Shown: one piece after another, positions 1-8,243 of the stretch | Layout of the letters: every line of letters begins with the position of its first letter | Position numbering within the stretch: position 1 is the first letter of the stretch | DNA from: Clostridiaceae bacterium | Lineage (GTDB): Bacteria; Bacillota; Clostridia; Peptostreptococcales; Tindalliaceae | Direction: 5' to 3' | Length of the DNA stretch: 64,000 nucleotides | Assembly (NCBI GenBank): GCA_011390155.1 | Contig: JAABSW010000001.1 | Location: forward strand, 184,953-248,952 | Program-made: the position numbers and the translations under genes | The notes under the pieces: generated by a model | What the model saw: only the letters and a program-made list of their open reading frames with translations | Databases searched by the model: none | Told to the model about the DNA's origin: nothing

Positions 1-1
1 T

Positions 2-928
2 TCATGGGAAGAAATTGAAGCGTTTGGTGATCTGAAGGTTTATGATCGTACCGGTTATGATCAATCATCTCAGTCCTTGGTCATTGAAAGAGCTTCTGGA
101 GCGGACATAATACTGACAAACAAGACGCCGGTTCAGGAGGAAGCCATGGCCGTACTGCCTGATTTGAAATACATTGGAGTACTGGCCACGGGCTATAACA
201 TTGTTGATGTGGAAGCTGCAAAAAATAGAGGTATTATCGTTGCTAATATTCCCACCTATGGCACAGCGTCTGTTGCTCAGATGTCAATTGCCTTAATGCT
301 GGAGTTGTGTCATCATGTGGGTGCCCATGATGAGGCTGTTAAGAATGGTGAATGGTCAGACAACCCCGATTGGAGTTTTTGGAAGTTTCCACTAATCGAA
401 TTAGAGGGTAAAATATTGGGAATTGTAGGTTTTGGAAGAATTGGGCAAGCGACTGCCAGCATTGCCAAGGCATTGGGTATGAAGGTTCTGGTTCACACCC
501 CTCATCCAAAGGTAGTGAAAGGGTTAGAGGATGTTCAGTATGTTTTATTGGATGAACTCTTTAAACAGTCGGATTTTATAAGTTTGCATTGTCCCCTAAG
601 CGCTGAAACAACTGGAATGATAAACAGGGAGAGTCTTTTAATCATGAAAGATGGTGTAAGAATTATCAACACGTCAAGAGGACCACTCATTGTAGAAGAA
701 GACCTTGTTCAGGCACTGGAAGACAATAAAGTTGGAGGTGCGGCCCTGGATGTGGTGTCTTCTGAACCAATTAAAGAAGATAATCCACTCTTAAGTGCAC
801 CTAACTGTATTATTACACCGCATATATCCTGGGCTCCCATAGAAGCAAGAAGACGTCTGATGAGCTTGGCGGCTGACAACATTCGTCAATATCTTATGGA
901 TGAACCCATAAATGTTGTAAATGCATAA
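2..928 (+). CDS. D-2-hydroxyacid dehydrogenase (glycerate/hydroxypyruvate reductase type), 5' partial
   Basis: The reading frame is open from base 2, so the true start lies before the window. The protein is an NAD(P)-dependent D-2-hydroxyacid dehydrogenase, closest in flavour to hydroxypyruvate/glyoxylate reductase. Visible motifs are the Rossmann loop GIVGFGRIGQ, the catalytic Arg in NTSRGPLI, the Glu region ALDVVSSEP and the catalytic His in ITPHISWAP, in the usual order. The C-terminal end INVVNA is typical of the glycerate dehydrogenase subgroup. Only about 25 N-terminal residues upstream of the first in-frame TTG are visible (beginning SWEEIEAFGDL). A strong hairpin terminator follows directly. 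The exact 2-oxoacid substrate cannot be read from sequence. Confidence 0.9.
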   Translation, partial: SWEEIEAFGDLKVYDRTGYDQSSQSLVIERASGADIILTNKTPVQEEAMAVLPDLKYIGVLATGYNIVDVEAAKNRGIIVANIPTYGTASVAQMSIALMLELCHHVGAHDEAVKNGEWSDNPDWSFWKFPLIELEGKILGIVGFGRIGQATASIAKALGMKVLVHTPHPKVVKGLEDVQYVLLDELFKQSDFISLHCPLSAETTGMINRESLLIMKDGVRIINTSRGPLIVEEDLVQALEDNKVGGAALDVVSSEPIKEDNPLLSAPNCIITPHISWAPIEARRRLMSLAADNIRQYLMDEPINVVNA

Positions 929-930
929 AA

Positions 931-957
931 AAAGATCCCTGGGGCAGGGATCTTTTT
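931..957. terminator. Rho-independent terminator, probably bidirectional
   Basis: Stem agatccctg / cagggatct (933-941 with 945-953) with a 3-nt loop, flanked by an A-run on the left and a T-run on the right. It serves the plus-strand dehydrogenase and can also end the minus-strand chemoreceptor transcript. Confidence 0.85.
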
Positions 958-970
958 CTATGCATAGATT

Positions 971-2575
971 CTATTCGATGCTTAAGTCGCCCACCAAAAC
1001 ACCTTCCACTTTCCCGGAAGGGCTAACGATGGGAACGGCCAATGAGACACAATAGTGATAACTGACATTGGAGATGTATGGTTCAGAGACGTAATTTTTC
1101 CCGGATATGGATTCAATGAAATAGGGCCGATGGCTGTAATCAACTTTTTCAGAGGGTAACTGGACAGTAGCAGCAACCATGTACCCACTTTTTTCGATAA
1201 GACCAATGTTTTCAAATTGCTTGTACTGATTCATCATTTCTTTCAGGTAACCGGATGCATCCTTGAATGCAAGTTGTTTTTCATATAATCCCTTAGAGAT
1301 GTTTTGCAGGAGATCAAAGGTCTTTTTCAGTTCTCTGGTTTGGTCATCATTCATTTTTACAGAACCAATAAAATGATCTAAGTATGAATTAATACCTTCT
1401 GCGTTTGTTTTCATTTGATTTATGCCACCTAACACTTCATGCATCAGAGCGGATTGTTCCTGTGCGCCGGCAGAGACTTCTTCAGTAAATGCTGCAGAAT
1501 TTTCAGTACTACCCGCGATACTGTCCATAAGCTGGTTGGTGCGGTTTGACAATGTGGTGGTACCTGAGGCCAATTGCTGAATCTCTCCGATGGCATCATG
1601 GGTTTCCTGTGTTGCCTGTAAAACCTGGAGGAAAGCTGATTTTGAATGATCTGCATATTTAATGTCTTCTGCCGTTTTTTTGGTTTCCATATCGGCAGCC
1701 TCAGAAATTTCCTTTATCGCATGACTGATGGTATCAATCAATGATTGAATTTCTGATGTTGATTCAGCCGTTTGTTCTGCCAGTTTTCTTACTTCGTCTG
1801 CTACAACGGCAAAACCTCGGCCTTGTTCACCAGCACGTGCTGCTTCAATGGCTGCATTTAAAGCCAATAAATTTGTTTTTTCACTGATTTCTGTAACAAC
1901 AGCCGTAATCTCATAAATACGTTTTGCTTCTTCATGGAGATTGTTGATTTTGTGGGCAGCTTCCTGGTTTGAGGAGGCATTATCCTTCATTTTTTGAATA
2001 AGGGTTTCGAAAACACGATTACTTTCCTGAACAATTTCGATCATTTCCTGCGCTGTCTTCATTGAGTTTGAGGCATGCTGGCCGATGTTGTGAACGTTAT
2101 GTATCATTTCACCCGTCGTTTTCCGGGCATCTTCTATGGCTTCAAATTGCTGGGAAGCGTTTTCCGCCACTTCATTAATGGACACAGCAATTTCCTGGGA
2201 TGATTGTTGAGTTTGTTCAATACTTTGTTGCAATTCATGGGCTAAAGACAAAAATTTCTGTGACATTTCCGCCATCTCGGACAGTATTTTTTTTGTGTTT
2301 TGAGCCATTTGGTTATACCCTTCACCAAGATCACGGAAAGAGCCTTTTCCGGAAACATGGTGGGCTAATTGTCCTTTAATAAGAGGTTCAATACTTTTGT
2401 TAAGCTGTTTTTGTGCATTTGCATTCATTTGAACCATCACCAGTAGGAGGAGTATTGCAGCTGACCCACTGATTAAATTAAGAAGCGAACCAGGCGCAGT
2501 GATCATTGAACCTGCAAAAATAATGATTAAAAGTAATGCAGTAATCATGAGGCCAGAGCGAGATGTTTTTTCCAT
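971..2575 (-). CDS. Methyl-accepting chemotaxis protein with C-terminal Cache-like domain
   Basis: This 534-residue chemoreceptor has two closely spaced hydrophobic segments near the N-terminus (about 10-27 and 32-50) and almost no extracellular loop between them. A HAMP-like linker and a long coiled-coil signalling domain follow. The conserved hairpin tip ([20 protein letters not shown], then [20 protein letters not shown]) spans about 229-269. After the signalling domain, residues about 430-534 resemble a PDC/Cache ligand domain: [15 protein letters not shown], and a final VLVGDLSIE. The sensor is therefore C-terminal and presumably cytoplasmic, the reverse of classic receptors. An ATG preceded by AAGGAGG supports the start. 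The gene is monocistronic, and its ligand is unknown. Confidence 0.92.
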   Translation of the reverse strand: MEKTSRSGLMITALLLIIIFAGSMITAPGSLLNLISGSAAILLLLVMVQMNANAQKQLNKSIEPLIKGQLAHHVSGKGSFRDLGEGYNQMAQNTKKILSEMAEMSQKFLSLAHELQQSIEQTQQSSQEIAVSINEVAENASQQFEAIEDARKTTGEMIHNVHNIGQHASNSMKTAQEMIEIVQESNRVFETLIQKMKDNASSNQEAAHKINNLHEEAKRIYEITAVVTEISEKTNLLALNAAIEAARAGEQGRGFAVVADEVRKLAEQTAESTSEIQSLIDTISHAIKEISEAADMETKKTAEDIKYADHSKSAFLQVLQATQETHDAIGEIQQLASGTTTLSNRTNQLMDSIAGSTENSAAFTEEVSAGAQEQSALMHEVLGGINQMKTNAEGINSYLDHFIGSVKMNDDQTRELKKTFDLLQNISKGLYEKQLAFKDASGYLKEMMNQYKQFENIGLIEKSGYMVAATVQLPSEKVDYSHRPYFIESISGKNYVSEPYISNVSYHYCVSLAVPIVSPSGKVEGVLVGDLSIE

Positions 2576-2766
2576 GTGGAACCTCCTTGGTAGTAAAAAG
2601 AATGTTGATGATATTTTTAAAAATAAGGATAAAGTCCTTAAACCATTTTGATTCTATATGTTAATGACCCCGCCTGTCAACCTGCCAGCACATAAACCTG
2701 TGTTATAATGGAAAAAAATGCAAATAAAATCAAATGTCTCAATGATTGTCATAAAGGAGAGATGGA

Positions 2767-4185
2767 ATGAAAGGCAGAATCGTAAACGGTTTGTTATTGG
2801 GTATCATAATGGTGATGTTTTCTTTACGTTTGACATATGCTAATGCTGGTCCAATCATTGCGGAAGAGGACCCGGTTTTTACAATGATGCCTGCGGGAAC
2901 GACAGAGATAGTTGTCGAAGAAGAACTGCTGGTTTTTGATTTTCGTAAGGATGATCCTTACAGTGTCGATATTCAGGCAGTGTATACAATGAAAAATGGA
3001 ACTGATACTACCGTTAATCAGAAAATGATGTTTCCACTGATCACGATCCCAGCTTCAAACTTTCTAAACTCTGTCAGCATTTCTGTTGATGGAAAACCGG
3101 TGGGTTTTGAAGCCATGCGTTTACAGGACTATACAGAAAGTCAGCGTATCTCGCCATTGCATAACTATGATGATTATATCACAAGAGCCAATATGTTGGA
3201 CATGAATGAGCTGTTGACTACATGGAACAAAAGCGATAATGAATTGAATTATTTTAACCTGGATGATGAAATACAGTTGATTACCTTTAATGCTCCCCGG
3301 CAAAATGAAAGATACGAGATTAGCATTGACTACCAAATTAATCCTGCAATAAGCAAATTGATGGCATCTGGGTTTACTTTCCATTCAAGGGACAACAAAG
3401 GAACCGGCAGTTTTGGGAAATGGATCCAAAACATTGAAAACGAAGAAAACATTCAAAAAATTGAGTTTTACGTTCTGGGAGAGCCGATCGATGAAGAGCA
3501 GCTGAAGTTTCCAGCTTCTGTTACGATGAATTCTAAGACCATTAAAGCAGGAAAACTAATTGATCATTGGGTTGAGGAACGGATCCACAATGAACCTGCG
3601 AAAAATGAGGAGGAATATGTTGATTATCTCGTAAGGAAAATTGATAATTTTATTGCCTCTGATGAGGTGGTTGCCCAATTAAACGATGATATACTTGAAC
3701 CTTACTTCTATCACTCTTATGTGGGAGCGTTGATCTATGATGTTAACTTTGCCCCCGAAAGTGTGAGAGAAATAACAGTTGAGTATACAGCAAGGGCATC
3801 TCGAGACCGAACAGATACTTCCAGGTATGGTGCTTTGGTGGCGTACCTGTTGAATCCGGCCAGGGAATGGAAAGACTTTAAAGATTTGACAATTCACATT
3901 TACCCTCACCATGAACAACCATATTTACTGGAAAGCAGCCTGGCCTTGGAAGAAAACCAGCATGATGGATCGTATACAGCCTATTATGAAACATTACCAG
4001 AGGAGAACCTGGTCTTTCGAATGTACCACAGGGACAAGGCTGAAACGGGACTGCTTAAAACTTTCAGCAATCCATACATTTTACTGCTGATTATACCGGT
4101 AGGATTGGTGCTGGCTGTTCTGGGGGTTGTCACACTGGTTGTTGTGTTGGCGCTGAAAAAGAATCATATGAACCTTAAAGAATAA
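2767..4185 (+). CDS. Secreted, C-terminally membrane-anchored protein of unknown function
   Basis: This 472-residue protein has an N-terminal signal peptide (hydrophobic stretch about 6-24, likely cleavage near YANA-GP) and a C-terminal transmembrane helix (about 440-464) followed by a short Lys-rich tail. It is therefore probably an extracellular domain anchored at the cell surface. The ectodomain is rich in beta-type alternation and aromatic/acidic residues, and I recognise no catalytic motif. The start ATG follows AAAGGAGAG with good spacing, and a TATAAT at 2704-2709 could be its -10 box. The alpha-glucosidase gene starts about 40 bp downstream, so the two may be co-transcribed, but no shared function can be inferred from sequence. 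Confidence 0.75.
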   Translation: MKGRIVNGLLLGIIMVMFSLRLTYANAGPIIAEEDPVFTMMPAGTTEIVVEEELLVFDFRKDDPYSVDIQAVYTMKNGTDTTVNQKMMFPLITIPASNFLNSVSISVDGKPVGFEAMRLQDYTESQRISPLHNYDDYITRANMLDMNELLTTWNKSDNELNYFNLDDEIQLITFNAPRQNERYEISIDYQINPAISKLMASGFTFHSRDNKGTGSFGKWIQNIENEENIQKIEFYVLGEPIDEEQLKFPASVTMNSKTIKAGKLIDHWVEERIHNEPAKNEEEYVDYLVRKIDNFIASDEVVAQLNDDILEPYFYHSYVGALIYDVNFAPESVREITVEYTARASRDRTDTSRYGALVAYLLNPAREWKDFKDLTIHIYPHHEQPYLLESSLALEENQHDGSYTAYYETLPEENLVFRMYHRDKAETGLLKTFSNPYILLLIIPVGLVLAVLGVVTLVVVLALKKNHMNLKE

Positions 4186-4225
4186 TAAGAGCGAGGTGTC
4201 CTGTAACAAGAAAGGAGGTAAGAAA

Positions 4226-6394
4226 GTGAAAATCATTAAGGTAAACAACCACTGTCTTTGGCTGCGATACGGTCAACCAATTGCAACGGAAAGCCTTGCG
4301 TTTGATACTCAAAACACAGAGGAGCTATCAGCTCTACCATCACTTCCTGTGAAGATTGAAATCATGGAAAATAAAATTAAATTGTCTTTTGGTCTGGATG
4401 AGGCAGCTAAAGTATTTGGATTAGGCCAAAATGTTCGTGGAATGAACAAGCGAGGTGGTCTGTATGAATCGTTTTGTACCGATGATCCTATTCACACACC
4501 AGACAAAAAATCTCTTTATGGTGCACATAATTTTTTATTAATTACGGGAGAAAAACCATTTGGACTTTTCATCGATTACCCGGGAAAAATAATTTATGAT
4601 ATTGGATACACCCTTCATGATGAGATGAACATCACCATTAGTGATATCAATGCTGATCTCTTCATTTTTCAAAATGGCACATTGAAAGAGTTGACATTGT
4701 CATTTAGAAGTCTGATGGGCAACTCTTATGCAGCCCCCAAGTGGGCCTTCGGTTACCAGCAGTCCAGGTGGAGTTATGGGACAAAAGAAGAAGTTGACCG
4801 AATTATTAGTGGATTTGAAGAAAATGAAATCCCTTGCGATGCTGTCTATTTGGACATTGATTATATGGATGACTTTAAGGATTTTACGGTGGATGAACAA
4901 AAATTTCCAAAGTTTGAGGAATATGTAAGGGAACTGAAAAACAAAGGCATTCGACTGATTCCCATCATTGATGCAGGCGTTAAAATTGAAGAGGGTTATG
5001 ACGTTTATGAGGAAGGTGTTGAAAATCAATATTTTTGCCTGAACAGTCAACAGGAACCTTTTGTTGCTGCAGTGTGGCCGGGAAAAGTGCACTTTCCTGA
5101 CTTTTTAAACCCAGAAGTCAGGCGTTGGTTTGGCCTAAAGTATAAGACGCTGGTAGATATGGGGGTTGAAGGTTTTTGGAATGACATGAACGAACCATCC
5201 ATCTTTTATACTGAAGACAGGTTGCAACGTACCATTGACATGGCGAAAAAAAGTGAAGGAGAGAACCTAAACATTCATTCTTTCTTTGAGTTAACCCATG
5301 CCTTTAAGTCATTGTTTAACCACCCGGATGACTACCAAAAATTTTATCATCAAATAGAAGGTACGTTAATCAATCATAAGTCGGTTCATAATTTATATGG
5401 TTATAATATGACAAGATCAGCAGCAGAAGGTTTGGAGAAAATTGACCCGAATCGACGATTTCTCTTATTTTCAAGAGCTTCAACCGTTGGGCTGGGACGT
5501 TATGCGGGGATTTGGACAGGCGACAATTATTCTTGGTGGGAACATATTTTACTGCATCTGCAAATGATGCCAGCGATAAACCAGTGTGGTATCCTCTACA
5601 CAGGGGCAGATACGGGGGGGTTCAGTGGAAACGCTAATGGACAGTTGCTGGTAAGATGGAGCCAATTCAGCTTGTTTTCACCACTATTCAGAAATCATTC
5701 CGCTTTGAATACCCGGGCACAGGAACCATTTGCCTTTGATGAAACAATAACACGAATTATGAGGAATGTTATAAAATTGCGGTATGCTTTGATCCCTTAT
5801 TTGTACAGTGAGTATATGAAATCAGTCACACAGCATGGTGTTTACTTTATGCCCTTATGCTTTGCATTTGAAGATGGTTTTTCCAGCGAGGTGGATGATC
5901 AAATGCTGGTGGGAGAATCTTTGATGGTTGCACCGGTATACCGGGAAAATGCCAAGGGAAGATATGTATATGTTCCAGAGGACATGCTGATGTGGAAAGC
6001 AGTCACAGACAAAATCGAAAAGACTGAGATCATGAAAAAGGGGATTCATTACGTCGATTTGTCGCTTGAAGAGGTACCCATTTTCATCAAAAAGAACAGC
6101 CTATTGATTCTTGCAAGACCGGCGATGAACGTGGACAACCTGGATTTGGGTGAACTGACTGTCCTAGGATATGTTACCGATGAAGCCACATATATTTATT
6201 ATGATGATGATGGTATTACCAGAAACTATGAACGTGGCGATTATTCGGAAGTGATTATAAAGGTTGTTTATGAACACAATCAGTATACCGTAACCATCAA
6301 AAACAATGGTAATCATACGTTGCGAAAAGTAAACTTGATTTTGGTGGGTCCTGATGACAGTAGAGAAGAGCGTGAACTATTGATTGACCAATAA
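4226..6394 (+). CDS. Glycoside hydrolase family 31 alpha-glucosidase
   Basis: This GH31 enzyme of 722 residues hydrolyses alpha-glucosidic bonds (or alpha-xylosides; GH31 includes both). The nucleophile signature GFWNDMNEP places the catalytic Asp at about residue 320, and WTGDNYSWWEH places the acid/base Asp at about 433. The N-terminal galactose-mutarotase-like beta domain precedes the TIM barrel, and a C-terminal beta domain ends near YYDDDGITRNYE. No signal peptide is seen, so it is likely cytoplasmic and acts on imported oligosaccharides. An in-frame GTG exists at 4196, but the GTG at 4226 is preceded by AAAGGAGG with 7-nt spacing and is the better start. No sugar transporter is adjacent. 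Confidence 0.93.
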   Translation: MKIIKVNNHCLWLRYGQPIATESLAFDTQNTEELSALPSLPVKIEIMENKIKLSFGLDEAAKVFGLGQNVRGMNKRGGLYESFCTDDPIHTPDKKSLYGAHNFLLITGEKPFGLFIDYPGKIIYDIGYTLHDEMNITISDINADLFIFQNGTLKELTLSFRSLMGNSYAAPKWAFGYQQSRWSYGTKEEVDRIISGFEENEIPCDAVYLDIDYMDDFKDFTVDEQKFPKFEEYVRELKNKGIRLIPIIDAGVKIEEGYDVYEEGVENQYFCLNSQQEPFVAAVWPGKVHFPDFLNPEVRRWFGLKYKTLVDMGVEGFWNDMNEPSIFYTEDRLQRTIDMAKKSEGENLNIHSFFELTHAFKSLFNHPDDYQKFYHQIEGTLINHKSVHNLYGYNMTRSAAEGLEKIDPNRRFLLFSRASTVGLGRYAGIWTGDNYSWWEHILLHLQMMPAINQCGILYTGADTGGFSGNANGQLLVRWSQFSLFSPLFRNHSALNTRAQEPFAFDETITRIMRNVIKLRYALIPYLYSEYMKSVTQHGVYFMPLCFAFEDGFSSEVDDQMLVGESLMVAPVYRENAKGRYVYVPEDMLMWKAVTDKIEKTEIMKKGIHYVDLSLEEVPIFIKKNSLLILARPAMNVDNLDLGELTVLGYVTDEATYIYYDDDGITRNYERGDYSEVIIKVVYEHNQYTVTIKNNGNHTLRKVNLILVGPDDSREERELLIDQ

Positions 6395-6395
6395 A

Positions 6396-6800
6396 CTAGA
6401 ACCAATTTAGTCGATTAACGATAAGGTAGGTAAAGGTGGAAACTGAAGCTCCCAGGGTGGTTCCCCAGATCAGATCAACAACCGTGACCAGCAGTGGCCA
6501 ATCCTTGAGGGTGGCTAAATTAGTCAGATCATAGGTTGCATAAGTGATAAAGCCAAAGAAAGCCCCTGTGAACAGAGCTGTTTGCCAACTGTTATTAAAT
6601 AATGCCGGGCGTACAGCAAAATAAATGAGGCCCACAATGTATAATAAATAGAATGAAATTGCAGCCTTCCAGTTAACATTAGGTGACAGCAAGAATCCAA
6701 TTTGCTTTTGGTAAAAACGTTGGGCCACAACACCCAGCCAAACCAGGTCAATGCCGAAAAATACAATAACTGCAACCAGGTAAACGCGAATCCATGGCAT
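6396..6800 (-). CDS. DUF2177 family small membrane protein
   Basis: This protein of about 134 residues has four predicted transmembrane helices and the hallmark elements of the DUF2177 family: GIDLVWLG near the N-terminus, the central YATYDLTNLATL, and a C-terminal WGTTLGA. Its function is unknown in the family. The reading frame extends upstream to a TTG at 6824, but the ATG at 6800 lies downstream of AGAGGAG and begins at the first conserved residues (MPWIRVY), so it is preferred. The gene is convergent with the glucosidase, with one base between their stop codons. Confidence 0.85.
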   Translation of the reverse strand: MPWIRVYLVAVIVFFGIDLVWLGVVAQRFYQKQIGFLLSPNVNWKAAISFYLLYIVGLIYFAVRPALFNNSWQTALFTGAFFGFITYATYDLTNLATLKDWPLLVTVVDLIWGTTLGASVSTFTYLIVNRLNWF

Positions 6801-6950
6801 GTTTGTCTCATCTCCTCTTTTCAAGTTATCGCGGACTTATGTTGCTGATTATGTCAAAAATACCCTTTATGATCAGATTGAATCATAGAATCTGACAATG
6901 TTCAAAGTTTAAATGATATCCAATGATGAAGTTGAAATCCTTATTTTTTC

Positions 6951-6980
6951 TTGACATAACGACAGAAAGTTTGATAAGAT
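6951..6980 (+). promoter_or_regulatory. Promoter of the pyrimidine operon
   Basis: TTGACA at 6951-6956, an 18-nt spacer, then TAAGAT at 6975-6980. Transcription would start near 6987, just ahead of the PyrR-type leader. Confidence 0.7.
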
Positions 6981-6997
6981 AAACAAAATTAAATGGT

Positions 6998-7028
6998 CCT
7001 TTAAACTGGTCCCGTGAGACTGGTAAGG
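6998..7028 (+). promoter_or_regulatory. PyrR-binding RNA loop (attenuator, anti-antiterminator)
   Basis: The RNA would form a hairpin with outer arms CCTT/AAGG and a top containing GGTCCCGTGAGACTGG, which closely matches the known PyrR-binding consensus (AGUCCNGNGAGGCU). Binding of PyrR with UMP/UTP would stabilise this loop and favour termination before carA. The 3' arm (aaggaa, 7025-7030) can instead pair with ttcctt around 7058-7063 to make an antiterminator. pyrR itself is not in the window. Confidence 0.85.
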
Positions 7029-7052
7029 AATATGAACAGGTACTGACTTCCT

Positions 7053-7084
7053 GAACCTTCCTTTTCTCGCGCAAAGGAAGGTTC
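7053..7084 (+). promoter_or_regulatory. Strong leader hairpin in the pyr attenuator
   Basis: A perfect 12-bp stem (gaaccttccttt, 7053-7064, with 7073-7084) and an 8-nt loop. It overlaps the sequence able to pair with the 3' side of the PyrR loop. The bases after it (ctttgcgtg) are poor in T, so it may act as the attenuator terminator or as part of the switching structure. Confidence 0.65.
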
Positions 7085-7101
7085 TTTGCGTGAGTGGGAG
7101 G

Positions 7102-7137
7102 AAAATCCTTGCTGTCTTCATGACAACAAGGATTTTT
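7102..7137 (+). terminator. Attenuator terminator upstream of carA
   Basis: Stem aaaatccttg (7102-7111) with caaggatttt (7127-7136), with a T6 tract at 7133-7138 overlapping the descending arm. It lies about 35 bp before the carA start codon, the position expected for the PyrR-regulated terminator. Confidence 0.75.
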
Positions 7138-7172
7138 TGCGAGTTAAACATGAAAGATGGAGGAGGAATATG

Positions 7173-8243
7173 ATGAAAGGAATACTGCACCTTGAGGATG
7201 GTATGCAATTCGAAGGCACATTATTTGGTGCGAAAAACAGGGTAAAAGGTGAAATGGTTTTCAACACCAGCATGACAGGATACCAGGAGATTTTAACAGA
7301 TCCGTCCTATGTCAACCAAATGGTTGTGATGACGTATCCTTTGGTGGGAAACTATGGTTTTAACAGAGAAGATTTGGAATCTATCAGTCCAAAGGTTAAC
7401 GCATTGGTGGTAAAAGAATTGTGTCGAAGGCCAAGCAATTTCAGATCAAAGGGCAACTTGGATACTTATCTGGAAGAAAACGAAATCACTGGAATCGAAG
7501 GTATCGATACAAGGGCCTTAACACTTCACATTCGGGAAAAAGGTGCTTTGAGAGGTGTTATTCTACCCGAAGGTGATCTACTGGACATAACAGATTTTCT
7601 AAAACCACTACCTGACCCGGTGGAACTGGTCACAACCAGAAAAATTATGTATCATGGTAATCCTGATGGCTTAAAGATTGCATTGTTGGATTATGGGGTT
7701 AAGACTTCTATTCTTAATCACCTGATTAACCTGGGCTATTACATTGCCCAGTTTCCCGCTGACACCGAGGCAGCAGAAATATTGTCTTTCAACCCCAGGG
7801 GTGTGCTTTTATCCAATGGACCAGGCAACCCGGAAGACTTAACCTTAGCCATTGAGAATATCAAAATATTAATGAAAAAAAAGCTGCCCATGATGGGTAT
7901 TTGCCTTGGTCACCAATTAATCAGCCTTGCGTGTGGTGCAAATACCATTAAACTCCCCTTTGGACACAGGGGCGGAAATCATCCGGTAAAAGACCTGGAA
8001 ACAGGAAAAATAAAGATAACCTCACAAAACCACAGCTATACCGTGGATGATTTATCTCTTCCGACATGTTTACACATTACGCATATAAACCTGAATGATA
8101 ATACAATCGAAGGTCTTAAACACCTTCAACTACCTGTGTTTTCTGTTCAATACCATCCAGAGGCATCACCGGGACCTGAAGATTCTATTTCCGTATTCGC
8201 TACATTTCAATCATTACTGAAGGAGGGCCATATATGCCGTTAA
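7173..8243 (+). CDS. carA: Carbamoyl-phosphate synthase small (glutaminase) subunit
   Basis: This subunit hydrolyses glutamine and passes ammonia to CarB for carbamoyl phosphate, the first step of pyrimidine (and arginine) synthesis. The protein has 356 residues. The N-terminal CPSase small-chain domain (FNTSMTGYQEILTDPSY) precedes the class I glutaminase, with nucleophile Cys about 244 in GICLGHQL and the His/Glu pair in YHPEASPGP. Two adjacent ATGs (7170, 7173) follow GGAGGAGG; the second has better spacing. Longer starts run back through the attenuator hairpins and are rejected. The gene overlaps carB by 10 bp, indicating translational coupling. The pyrimidine-type leader and pyrK/pyrD downstream assign it to the pyrimidine branch. 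Confidence 0.97.
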   Translation: MKGILHLEDGMQFEGTLFGAKNRVKGEMVFNTSMTGYQEILTDPSYVNQMVVMTYPLVGNYGFNREDLESISPKVNALVVKELCRRPSNFRSKGNLDTYLEENEITGIEGIDTRALTLHIREKGALRGVILPEGDLLDITDFLKPLPDPVELVTTRKIMYHGNPDGLKIALLDYGVKTSILNHLINLGYYIAQFPADTEAAEILSFNPRGVLLSNGPGNPEDLTLAIENIKILMKKKLPMMGICLGHQLISLACGANTIKLPFGHRGGNHPVKDLETGKIKITSQNHSYTVDDLSLPTCLHITHINLNDNTIEGLKHLQLPVFSVQYHPEASPGPEDSISVFATFQSLLKEGHICR

